Positions 25,996 to 37,900 of a stretch of 64,000 nucleotides of DNA are shown here, piece by piece (position 1 is the stretch's first letter; each line of letters begins with the position of its first letter). Origin of the DNA: Setaria digitata (lineage: Eukaryota; Nematoda; Chromadorea; Rhabditida; Setariidae); the NCBI GenBank assembly GCA_003640385.1, contig RCAB01000053.1:1-64000 (forward strand), written 5' to 3'. The notes beneath the pieces were generated by a model. The model was not told the DNA's origin. It saw nothing but the letters and a program-made list of their open reading frames with translations, and did no database searches. A program made the position numbers and the translations under genes.

Positions 25996-28900
25996 ATGCG
26001 GCATAATTTAATTGAAGCTGGTGATAATGAAGATATTACCAACGAACGGCTGGGCGCATCCTTTTCAGTTGAGAAACTAGCTATATTTATACATGGTGGT
26101 GAGGAAAAACTTCGTAGAAGACGTGAAATACTGAAATTTGTGGAATCTCAGGAGGATTTTCAAGATCCGAAACCACCCGAATTTATGAGCCGGGAGGAAC
26201 GAGTCGAGAATAATGCGCGAAAGGTTATTCTTCATCTCGTTGCTGTTTGTTTATTTATTTTTATTCGATTGGAAAGGAATCATTTAGCCTACTCAAGGAA
26301 TTCATTCAAAAGGAGGTTAAGTAGAGATCACTTGAGTACCAGCGATCAGCCCTTTTTGCGCCTCATTTTTTGGAAAAGGAAAAGTATTGTGTATGGTAAT
26401 GTAATATGAACTATCTAGTAATGTTTTTATACAATGCATAGATCGTAGCAATGACTGATAAAGCGTCTTTTATTGACCAGTCAGATATGTTCGAAGAAGG
26501 GCTACTTTTTCAAAGGTATGATTTAGCTATTTCGAGAACTAACTTTAAAGATTACGAGTTGGTCAACTATTTGAAAGTTAAACCGAATGGATAATTGTAG
26601 TCTGATAATGGGACGTGATTTCCATGGAATGTCATTGCACTATGGGATGTTCATACCAACTATTCAAGGACAAATGAATGACGATCAGTTGGATTACTGG
26701 CTTCCTTTAGCCATTTCTCGAGGCATTATTGGAACTTATGCACAAACTGAGCTGGGACATGGTTTGTGATATTTTATCTCGTATCGTGTAATGTGTGGAA
26801 AGAAAATCCGGCTTCCATTAGACATGACAGTTTGCCAAATAAATCTGATGTTGGATTTTTATCTGATCCCTTCAAATGGAAATCTTGCTGCTACGCTGTA
26901 AACTTTACTATTACTTTCCAGGTACTAATATTGCAAAATTGGAAACAACAGCAACATATGATGAAAAAACCGATGAATTCGTGCTTAATACGCCATCAGT
27001 TTCGGCAACGAAATGGTGGTCAGGTGGTCTTGGCAAGTCGTCCAATTATGCTATCATTCCTGCACAACTTATCATTAACGGAAGCAATAAAGGGCTGCAT
27101 ATGTTCATCGCACAACTCAGACATCTTGACACTCACATGCCGTTGCCTGGTGATTTGATGTATATTTCTGAGTAATCGCAAGGTATAGAATGGAAGTAAT
27201 TCTTTAAAGTAGCACTATTCAGGGCTATCCAGTATGTAAAGATTTATAAATTTCACATTTTTTTGTAAGATTAAATAAGAGATCACGAAAGTATAAACTT
27301 GAAATTCCTACTTGTAACTTTGAAATGCAAACGCAGAATGTGTTGCTAATTTTTTTACTTGTATGATTTTATAAGTGGTTTTTTTAGGCATTACGGTTGG
27401 AGATATTGGTCCTAAAATGGGTATTCCTGGCAACGATAATGGCTTTCTCATTTTTAATAACTATCGTATTCCACGTGAAAATATGCTCATGCGTTATTCA
27501 CAAGTAAATTTTTTGCCAATTTTTTTTCTTGAATGTTCTGCAGTTTTTCTTTTTTTCATAATCATTCGTTGATGAAATTTCCGGAATTCTTTGACATTGG
27601 TTAGGTCTTATCAAATGGCAAATATATTGCTCCAAAACATTCCAAATTACGTTATGGTTCAATGGTATTTGTACGTTCACTTATGGTACGCGATCAGGCT
27701 ATGCAGTTGGCTGCTGCAGTTACAATTGCTGTACGTTATTCTGCTGTCAGAAGACAGGGAGGATGGGAAGACAGGTATGTTTTTAGTTTTTAGATATCTA
27801 ATTTTTATTGCGTTTATTTCTTATTAAAGGAATGTTTCATTTTTATGAATTTGATACTGTTATTTGTTGTTAAATCCTGCTATAATCAGAATCAAATTTA
27901 CGATTTGAATAGCTTTGTAATTGGTCTTTTAAATACCACAAGTTTTCAGTTCGAAAGAACTTCAAGTACTTGATTATCGAACTCAGCAATATCGTACCCT
28001 ACCTTATATTGCTCAAGCTTTAGTGTTTTTGTTTGCGGCTACAGAAGTGAAAGATTTATATAAAAGGGTATATTTATGAATGTTCAGCTATGTCTTTCAA
28101 AAGATCAGAAATATTTTCTTTTAATTATTCTACAACTAATTATTGAAATGTGCTTTTTTATAGTTTTATGGACATTCCGATTCAGTCCAAGATTTTCTGA
28201 TTTCTAGTCCAGAAACTTCAGGTCAACGCGCAACTTTCCGAGGGTATTACGGATTTGCTGCAAGAACTACACATCCTTTCTTCAGGCTTCAAAGCTGTTG
28301 TTACATGGGAAGTTGCAAAGGTTATGAATTTTTTTATAAGACCATATTTCCTCTTATTTCTTCCATAAAATTGACATTAAGGTTTTATTTCTCGAATATA
28401 GTTGGTAGCTCTATTCAGGGAATAGAACAATGTCGATTAGCATGTGGCGGGCATGGTTATTCACATGCATCCGGTTTACCAGAAATTTATTCATTTGCTG
28501 TTGGCGGTTGTACATACGAAGGCGAAAATATCGTCATGCTGCTTCAGGTTGCACGGTGCGTTACTTGAAGTTTTAAGCATCCTTTTCCATATTTTTCCTT
28601 GAAACACTGAAAATTTTCTTGATTTCAGTCATAAATGATTATTATTGCAGTTTTTTAATGAAAACAGTTAAAGAAATACGATCTAGCAGCGCTCATCTAG
28701 CAGATATTGCCAAATACTTGCTTGATGGTAAGAGCCATAAGTCCAATTTTCGGACGTGGCAAACGGTTAAATATGAGGACTTGATTGGAGATTTCGAACA
28801 AGCTGCTAGAAACCAGGTAATTAAGCAGTTGCGTAATAGGATATCTGTTATTTGGCTAGTTTTTAAGTGGAAATGGTAAATCATAACGGATGATGCTTGT

Positions 28901-30340
28901 TTTTAATACCTGTGATTTGTTGAATTGAAAGCTCAAGCCATTTTGAGGAGATTTTTGATCATGATTACTTTGGTGGATGAATTTGCAGTCCTTTATGTTT
29001 TCTGATATTTCTTATATTTACTACTTTCTGGAAGCAACCAAGATATATGCATTTATTAATTTATAGATATATTCGACATTTGAGTATCTGCAAGAGCTTC
29101 AGAAGGATGGCCATTCTCCTGAAGAAGCGTGGAATTGCGTTTCTGTTGAGCTTTGTCAGGCAAGCCGAGTAAGCATTATTATGTAATTTTTTCATAATTT
29201 ATTAGATTTACTTTATACTATTTTTTTTCTTGGTGTTCCTATTTTTTTAAAATAAGGAATTAGAAAAATCCAAAAGTACTGAACTATCGTAATGCTTGCT
29301 TCTTTCGTTTTGCGGATATTATATTAAAAGTGGCATTATCTTAAGCTAAAGAGAATCACTGTGCATAGTTTTTAGCTTCACATTCTTTGCTTTATGGCAA
29401 GAAGTTATTTTTCGAGAATATCACAATGCAATGAACCGGAAATTATTCGAGTACTGGATTTAATTGGCAGGCTTTATATACTTCATGAGATTTCTGCTCA
29501 TTGTTACTCTTTCAGAAAGGCAAGCGCTCTTTTCTTATACAAATTTTATTCTGTATATATTTAAAATAACTCTGTCCATCAATGACATGGTATTTTTTGT
29601 GCTTTTTGTTGAGTGCAGGTGTTGTTTTGTATTCTTACCTATTTTTTGTGGTTTGTGAGATATATATATATATATATAGAGAGGGAGAGAGAGATCTAGA
29701 TAAATAGAAAAGAATATTTGATCTTGGATTGATGGTATTGATGGTGTGAATACTCCTGCTAAGATCGCCTTACGAAATTATGTTTAATTATATAAACATC
29801 GATTGTTAAGGCAGATTATATGTCAGATGGACAAATGAAAAATATAAAATGTGGTATCTATGAAATACTAGGATATTTGCGGCGAGATGCTGTAGCTATA
29901 GTGGATTCATTTGACTTTTCGGATCGTGAACTTCATTCTGTTCTTGGTCGACGTGATGGTAACGTTTATGCAGCAATGCTTGATTGGGCGAAATATTCGG
30001 AGTTAAATAAGACTGAAGTAAGTGTGAAAATTCTGCTAGGATTTTCCTTCAAAATTATTTCTGCTACGAAGTTTGATTGGATAGTTGTGAAACCCAGATT
30101 TGGAAACCTTATTGTGCAGTTATTAACTGCCTTAAACAAAAATTAAGCGGAGCAGCTCTCGTAATGCATAACTAATAAGGTATGTTGGCGGTATAATAAG
30201 TTTTTTCCTGGGAAGGTGTATGTGGTGAAAAGTTTTTTACTAGAAAGTCTGAAATGTATTAGTGTTATGTTTTGCAGGTACTGTCAACATTCGAGAGGTA
30301 TTTCGGACCAATGATGAAGGATGGCAGATCGAAAATTTGA
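25996..30340 (+). CDS. acox: Peroxisomal acyl-CoA oxidase
   Basis: Fourteen exons (25996-26223, 26442-26515, 26601-26761, 26922-27149, 27388-27503, 27605-27774, 27950-28067, 28222-28320, 28419-28555, 28651-28816, 29067-29168, 29376-29502, 29815-30017, 30278-30340) give 663 residues, close to human ACOX1 (660). The flavoenzyme oxidises acyl-CoA to 2-trans-enoyl-CoA and passes electrons to O2, making H2O2. Visible hallmarks: [12 protein letters not shown] and LETTATYDE (FAD and substrate site), [20 protein letters not shown], the [14 protein letters not shown] block, and CTYEGEN with the family's catalytic Glu. The C-terminus is Ser-Lys-Ile, a nematode-accepted variant of the PTS1 signal. In C. 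elegans, paralogues shorten ascaroside side chains. The junction between exons 12 and 13 is the least secure. An in-frame start at 25939 would add 19 residues. Confidence 0.93.
29657..29693 (+). repeat. TA and GA microsatellite in an oxidase intron
   Basis: An alternating AT tract passes directly into a GAGAGGGAGAGAGAGA purine tract. It lies inside the intron before the thirteenth oxidase exon and does not interrupt coding sequence. Confidence 0.85.
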
Positions 30341-30735
30341 ACTTTTTAGTTGCTTAATTATTCACTGTATTTATTTATCGAGTTTTAAATAAAAGATTAT
30401 TGCTTGCTATTTGTTATAAACTAAGAATTCTGTATTACGGCTTTCAATTCAATATTTATTCACTTTTTTCCGTTACTTGTGAAAGATTGTATACTTTATG
30501 TTGTTTGCGTTAAATATTTTTCAGATTAACTACTCCGATTTATCCGATTTACATACTGGAGTCACATTACATATCTGTACTTCTATGTCTATGATTATTT
30601 GTTCTGACAGAGATGTAGTCTTACCAGTATATTATCAAGTGTCAACTTATAGCCCTTCCTTTGAAAATAAATAAAAATAATCATTTTTGTCACGTTAAAA
30701 CTCAGTTTCAATCCATAAGTGTTTCGCCTAGATTT

Positions 30736-31575
30736 ATGGAAAAACCAAAAGATGCAGCACCAATTGAGCAGGTTCCATTTGTGCTCAAAAAATGGAATGC
30801 ATTGGCGATGTGGTCTTGGGATGTTGAGTGTGATATTTGTGCGATATGTCGAGTACAGCTGATGGGTAGGTAATGACAGTTAATTAAAAGCTGATATTAT
30901 CATTACAGTTAGTTAATAGATAACTGTTTAACTTAGCTTTTATTTCCATCATAAAGCACTCGACCAAATTCGGGGTGGTTATTTAATGGAAATAAGCTGA
31001 ATGAGTGAAACTTTTAGTCCAGTTTATTTCGTCCAGTCTTAGTTTCGCGATTGTTTCGGCGAAACTTTTGCATTATAAATTTTCTTTCTTTCGGAATCTG
31101 TAGATGCTTGTCTGCGATGCCAGTCAGAAAACAAACAAGACGATTGTGTTGTGGTATGGGGTGAATGTAATCATTCATTTCATAATTGCTGTATGGCTTT
31201 ATGGGTGAAACAGAATAATCGTTGTCCTCTCTGTCAACAGGTATTTTGGACTTTATGGAATTAGAAATTTTTGACTTGCATTTTATAAAGGGCGAAGAAG
31301 TTTCAAAAAAGTCTATATTTTTCTTTCTTTTAGAAGATCTGAGTTATTAGTTTATTAAAAAAGAATATGCAGATTTGGGGCACAAAATTTGTTCCCGGAA
31401 ATAGCTAATTCTAGGAGTCTATATAGACAAAGGTGCGAATGAATTCGTTCAGTTTCTTTTATTATGAAGTTTTTAATTTTTATTTGAAAGGTGATTGCAT
31501 GTATCCAACAGTATAACGTTATACAGGACTGTTGAGTTTTTCCAGGACTGGCAAGTGCAAAGAACAGGTCACTGA
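30736..31575 (+). CDS. RBX2: RING-box protein 2 (RNF7/SAG)
   Basis: Three exons (30736-30865, 31104-31240, 31546-31575) give 98 residues. The product carries KKWNALAMWSWDVECDICAI, then CLRCQSENKQDDCVVVWGEC, NHSFHNCCMALWVKQNNRCP and a DWQVQRTGH end. The CVVVWGECNHSFHNCC stretch and the DVECD segment separate RBX2 from RBX1, which has VAWGVCNHAFH. All RING-H2 zinc ligands are present. RBX2 is the RING subunit of cullin-5 ligases and promotes cullin neddylation. It starts only 396 bases after the oxidase stop, with a CCTAG acceptor five bases before the ATG, so the two could share an operon. Confidence 0.95.
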
Positions 31576-32032
31576 ATGCGATATTTTTGATGTCTTACAA
31601 CATTTCAGCTTTCTAAGCAAAACTAATCAGTTGATCTTTTTCCAGTAGTTTGTTATTTTGTAGCATTTATTGCTGTATCTTCACTTTCTCGAACTTTTTG
31701 TTTTATTTCGCGGAGTAAAATGTTGTAAGGATTTCTTACTGTAAATATAGTAATTTGATCGAAACAATGAAGTTTTATGCATTGCTTAAGTTGCCTTCTT
31801 GCGGCTTAATGTGTTTTTTTTCTTATTCAATCTTAGAGCAATTTATGATTTGAAATAGTAGAAAGTCTTTAGCCGCCTTGTCATTTGTAAAAATATATTA
31901 TATATCCTGAAAGATAACTTCTTCGATTTCTGAGATTTCATTTTAGTTCAAAATCTGAAAATGAGGATGTTTAGTGAAATACTGCTGTGTAAAAAGATGA
32001 ATTTAGATGGTTTTAATTATCTTTATTTCTGG

Positions 32033-33561
32033 TCAATAACCAGAGTTAGTTTTTCTGTACTCCAATAACGGTCTAAAAGCATAGCAAGTGATGTTTCCGT
32101 TTCGGTGCTGACAAAAATCTTTCGTCTGAATGATATATGCAAAATTATCATTTCCACAGATCACTCCAAATAATCCTCCAAGCAACCATCTGGCTGTTTG
32201 TTCTACCCGAACTTTAGCTTTATCGATGTTATCGTTTGCTTGCTGAAATTTATTGTAATTTTTAATGGATGAACTTGCTTACCATTTTTAAACATGCAAA
32301 GCAATCATTATCTCCGCCATATGGTGAGGTGTTAAGCAGAATTTTTTTTAGTACCTTGTTTATACAGATTTCAAAAAATGTTTACAAAAGTTGCTTACAA
32401 GAGGTTGAACCTTCCACTTCCTTTTCTTGCTTGTGAGAATAATTTATTCTCCTTTACAAGAGAAAAAGTGATAACTAACTTTAGCTATTATTTGTCTCAG
32501 TAATTCATTATTGCAGATTGGATCAACTTCTCCTAATTGATCGCTTCTAAGTGGTGATGTCCGTATATGCCGAAAACGACATGGTGAGGAACAGTTTGTA
32601 CAGCAGTCATTCTGGAAAAACATGGAAAAACATATGCAATCAATAAAAAAAAACATTTTCTTACGGAACATGACTGGTAGACAAATGGCTAAAATTTGCA
32701 GACTAAGAACTTCGAAATTTAAAAGTCGGCCTTTGATATATTAATCCGAAGGGACGGATTTGAAAATCTTCACAATACCTCTGATGGAGGATGAAAATCA
32801 CTGATAACACAGTTATTGCTGCCATTTGGAGGGCAGTTACTTCTTATTAGTAATTTCGTTCCATATCTCTGTGCTGCTTCCGGTGTAACTCTGTCCCCTC
32901 CCGCACTTCCCATCTGAAGTAGCTGTTGTCCTGATTCGATCAGTTGCTGACCCGACGAAGGTAATCCAACTGGTTCTGGAGTGGCACCGCTTAGAGTTGC
33001 TGATAAATCATGATGATAAGTTGTAGTGTTACCTTGAACACTACTGATACGGTCATTGTGATAAGTGGCCTGGTCCTCATAGTTAGCTTGGTAGGTTTCC
33101 GTGCCAGGATAGGATATCAGACTGACGGGAGTGGAACTAATAAGCTCCACGTCGTCGTAGTATTGAGGTGGTGAAGCTGCAGGAGGAGCAGAGGAAGGAG
33201 GTGGAGGTGTCGCGCATAGTGGACACGGTACCAGTGGTGGACATGGTGGTGCAGGAGGACAGAAAACTGGACAGGACGGCGGTGTGACAGGATTAGGAAC
33301 TATTGAGAGACGTGGGAAAGGTGCAGGTGGACGAAGCCAAGAACACCTGGTTGCTAGCAGATGATATTGTGGTCGACATGGTTCCGAAGTCAGAGGGCGG
33401 AATGCAGTAGTGGCTGATACTGGTAGTATACGATGATGATAATGTGAACGTGGCCACGGTTGTATTTGAGGTGGTTTAGGGAAATACGCTTCTGCTGTTG
33501 ATAATAAAAGAAATATTATCATTGGTACATTCAGCTGTTCATTCAAAATCTTCTGCAACAA
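32033..33561 (-). CDS. grl: Ground-like (hedgehog-related) secreted protein
   Basis: Four phase-0 exons (33561-32779, 32611-32480, 32354-32283, 32242-32033) give 398 residues. A short N-terminus is followed by a hydrophobic signal segment (MIIFLLLSTAEA). Residues about 25-145 are rich in Pro and Cys, including runs such as PPAPPCPPLVPCPLC; residues 145-260 are Tyr, Thr and Ser rich. The C-terminal domain carries ground-like features: NDCCTNCSSPC, ICNNELLRQII, NDCFACL, GLFGVICGNDNFAYI, CQHRNGNITCYAF. These nematode-specific proteins are distant relatives of hedgehog, lack the autoprocessing Hog domain when of grl type, and are linked to cuticle, moulting and epidermis. The acceptor of exon 3 (AACAAG) is off consensus. 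A second in-frame Met (residue 14) could be the true start. Confidence 0.88.
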
Positions 33562-34958
33562 TAAACTGCTTGATTTTTGTTGATTATTTCGAAAAGCAGA
33601 AGTTTGATGAAGGCAACGAAATCCTGTAATAAAGTTTTCGTTAAATCGTTTAACTCTAATTTCGTTAAGATTTCGATGAATTCGGACGTTGGATTAAATT
33701 ACAGCATCTAACAGCTACTGCTATCATCGTTTATCATCTGCTTTCTCTTAGATATGATAGCGATCCGAGTGATTCGTTATGCTTCTTCGTAAAAATATTC
33801 TTTTGAGAACTCACTGATTGCAAGAAGAATAACAAAACACTAATCAGTTCTCATTTATTCGTAGTTATATTATAATCCTTGTACCCACAAGGAAAAGGGA
33901 TTAAAGAATTGGAGAGGACTGGAAAGAAGAAATTGGAAAAATGTTGAAAATGAAAACGCAAGGATTGGATGATTCCTTTTTAGGTCATTGGCAAGCGCTG
34001 AATGAGTCACGAACTGTGCAGTTTGTCGCGGGGCAGCACTATTCAAATAAAACTTTCTAAAATTCAAAACAAACCTGCTACTGGTACTTGTCTGAATCAA
34101 GTCTGAATTTAGAACAGTCCTGTGTGGGTATGGTTGTATCGTTACCTGATTCCCCATTTGTTGCAATAGATTTGCTGTAACTCAGATTTCTTTCTGATTC
34201 CTTGCTCTCATCTAATAGCAGTCTCTTAATCGTGCTTACACTTGCAGCATTTTACAAGCTTTTAGATTACGTCTATATTTTTTACATCCGATTATATAAT
34301 TTTGGTCCCATTTACCATTCAATTAAGTTTCCTTTCAAAATTAACAAATAAACTACAGAAACAATTAGGTAATCATATCCTTCGGAGTAAAATTCCCCAC
34401 TAGCTAGTAAAGTTAGAATGTTGTAAATAAGCATAAATGATCCAGATTTTAATAATGAATAGTTATTATAAAACGATCGCCAAAGTATGCACAATAATTT
34501 ATTGGGAGCAAAATAGTTTTTCATCCAAAAGTAATTTTGTTTTGTTCAAATAATATTTTGTTGAAGAAAAAAAAAAAAATGAATGGATGGTTAAGTCCAA
34601 TTTGAAAATATACATGTAAATAAATTAACAGTGAAACAAGAAACCGGAAATTGTTACTTAAAATTAATTATTTTGTTGTAATCTTCCTTAAATGTGTCAT
34701 CAAATGGTATATTCTTTTCTTTTTTTTGTGATTTATTCATTTTTACCCTAACCATATTGTATTCAATGAAATAGCTTGAAAAGGCGAAATAACTTATTTT
34801 TTTTTCTAACTTTCCATCCGACAGCTCAATTTCTGAGCTGTATTTCGGATGCTGGGTAGCTTCGAGGTCTTCCGTAACCGGACAGTTTCATGGGAGGTGT
34901 TGTGGAAGTTCGTACGTAGCCCCATGAAGTTGTATGGAGCGAACTGTGACATACATAT
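33562..34958. other. Region between the ground-like gene and the astacin 3' end
   Basis: No supported gene. A minus-strand open frame at 33870-34166 has no family resemblance. A second reading of the last astacin exon would extend its coding to 34826. Confidence 0.4.
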
Positions 34959-37900
34959 CTAATAATATATTTGCAGCCATAAAGTCTGCTGTAATTGCAA
35001 GTTACAAGGGTGACTCGTTTCAGTGGACATTGGTATGGTCGACTTCCCATTTGAGATGCTGTCGGTTGAGTGATTGGTCTCAGCTGCTGTGGCGTTGTTG
35101 GCTGAGCTAAAAAAAAGCTTTCAGAATGAGCTTCAGGCTTTAACAATACCTTGGGGCACCTAGGCAACCCAATCGACTCATATTATTTTGTGAACAAAAA
35201 ACTGGTCTGAAAACTTGTATTTCAATAGCAAGAAGTAATTTTCAGAATATTATTTTTGCAGTACCAAAAAACGAAAAACTGCGACAATTTTACAATCGCA
35301 TGGCATATTGCTATACAATGGCAATTATTTTATATAAAACTGTTTTTCCTAAGAACTGAAAGTTATTGGAATTAATTTGAAAATCTATGTTGTAGAAAAT
35401 TGTCAATGAAGGTAAAACAAGCCATTAATAAATCGCAGGGTGAAATATGAGGGTCTCGAGGCGCGTGAAATGATGATTATCATATTTCCCTCGGAAAGAA
35501 TTTCACCTCTGACTGGTAAACAACAAGAACGAAATCCCGAAACTTGCAGATCAAGTTTATGCTTCACTTCCACATATTCCTCACATGTTGGGTCACACTT
35601 GTAATGTGCTTCCGTAAGTTCAAAACGAACACGGCCATTTGGCTGAAATTTAAATTTCTGAATTTGAAAGGAAAAGAACGCTCGACTTCTTAGTTTTTCC
35701 AATTTAGAAAATGCACTAATTATGTTGCACTTTGGAAACTTACGCACTTAATAATTTTCCCACAGACCATGAAATCAGTGAGTTCACGTCAGTCTTAATT
35801 TAGTTTAAAATCTTGCTTATGCTAAGAAATAACTGTAAAAACAATAAATTTCAAACGGTAAGATTTTCTGAAGCAAATATCAGATCTCAAGAATATTTTT
35901 TCATTTACTGGAGAAAGCAATTTGCTATGAAATAACTTATATTAAGGAGTATTTTTTAATTTTAGGTTTGAGCAAGATACCGATATAACCTTGACATGTT
36001 AAATATGCAAAATGGTATCATTTCTGGTTCAAATCGATATTTTGCTCAAAGCTAAGATTAAAAAATGCTCTTTAATATAGCATGTGGAAGCTAAATAGCT
36101 GATACGATCGAAAACGAGTCTCGTAAGGCTTAAGACACCAGTTGTTAAATATTTTATTTCATTTTATTTCAATCTATTAGTTAATTAGACTATCCATGGA
36201 AGTTCTATTATAAAATTGAACCGAAGAAATTCGCCAGTAGCAGTTCGATGAGCCAGCATATTCTAATATCTGCCATTCATTACTGGCAATTCGCTCGTAA
36301 CCGCACGCTTAAATAAAATGCTTCATTTATTTATTAATTCTAAAATTTCTTCCAATCTTTCAGAAATTTATACAGCTTTTTGAAATTTGTGGATGCATAA
36401 AATATGGAATAATTCTTTTGGGTGTACAAAAGTTTTTATTTGAATTTCTTTCTGGATTTTCCAGACGATTCCGGAAATTTCCAGTACTTTAAGAAAAAGT
36501 CATGATCTAACAGAAAGCATTTGGTTATTAGAAAACTCTTTTAAATACTTCCGCGATTTTCCTTTCCTTACAGAATTTACTTCTGAATAAAATGTCATAT
36601 TTTTTTTTACCAATTCTCTTATCAACATGTGGAGCAACTTTTCCTGTACATTTATAAAAGAATTTCTTCCAACTTACAAGAATATTGCAAATCGGTGCAA
36701 TCTCTACCGCCTAGCCCTTCGGGACATTTACATACATTACAGTTGTTGGGATCGGGATATCCTCCATGATAACATCGTTTATTTGTCATTCGACATCTGC
36801 CTGATTTAGCTTATTTCATTCTCTCATCGTTTTAAAATTTTGATTAGCAAAACTGACCAATTAGTGACCATCTTGAAACTAATTGATATAGGAAGTGAAT
36901 TTCAAGCATCCAAGAAGTTTCGCATTTATAAACTTAGATAGGTCAAGTAAATTCATTACTAGCATTATGTAACCTTTGTACATTATTCTTGTTAATGATT
37001 CAGTTGATTAAAAAACTAAAACTAAAACAAATCCGAGTAATTAGAAAACAGTTTTAGTAATAAATTAAAATGCTTACGAGAACAATAAAGAAAATTAATT
37101 TGTTTTAAATCAGTGAATGATGGCGATACGCGATTACCAATTGTAGAGCGATACTTCTTATCTGTCGGATCCACCGTAAAGTCCATAAATCGTTTTGCAA
37201 ATGTCTGCAAATGAACTAATAATATTTGTAATATAAATTTTCATGACATAAAATATTTTCCTTTCATTTGCTAAAATTGGTGGAAATGACATTTGCTGAG
37301 TGAATCAAATCAACTATTAGTACGAATATTGCTAATTGTTTTAAATTTTGTCTAAATAATTTCAGAAGCTACAAGTTATGTTTTCAAATTATACGCAGAT
37401 GGCATCAAAAAATCGCACATTAGTTGAATAATGCATTACAGATCCGAGATCATAAGGAACTCCCAAATCAATGAGTTGTGATGAGCTGCGTTTTTCGAAA
37501 TTTCCTTCCGTCCCACTAAGAGCATTTTGAAGATTGATGGTGACGTACTCATCACGATCCGGTCGTTCTTGCTCGTGCCAGAATCCCAATGCATGGCCAA
37601 GCTCATGAGAAATAATTCCAAGCTTCAAGAGAAAACTTATGAAATTTGCTTAGCTTGCAGTTAAAACCTTTGAAGAGAAGTATTTAAAGAACGAACAGTT
37701 TCACAACCATAACCAATGGAAATTGTTTGGCTACCACCTAGTCTTCCGACACTTGAGTAACATCTGCAAGTGACAACAATACATTTAGTTAGAAATAGCT
37801 GAAATTATTCCAAAAGCTTGATTAAAAAACTTTTTGAGGAGTATTTTCTTTCAGTTTCATTGCTCTACAATTGGGAGATGCAAAATTGAAAGAATCGAGC

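Noticed and set aside
28164..28221. Extra oxidase exon starting at the strong TTTTTTATAG acceptor
   Set aside because: In the frame needed by the following conserved block this stretch contains a stop; the acceptor at 28221 gives the family sequence.
28402..28418. Earlier start for oxidase exon 9 at the GAATATAG acceptor
   Set aside because: It shifts the frame and hits a stop; the CTATTCAG acceptor at 28418 joins directly to [13 protein letters not shown].
34826..35106. Longer Cys-containing C-terminus for the astacin protein
   Set aside because: It needs a GC donor after the CUB exon; a GT donor with correct phase gives the shorter tail. Kept only as an alternative.
36627..36809. Plus-strand 60-codon frame
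   Set aside because: It overlaps the minus-strand EGF exon of the astacin gene and is its antisense shadow.
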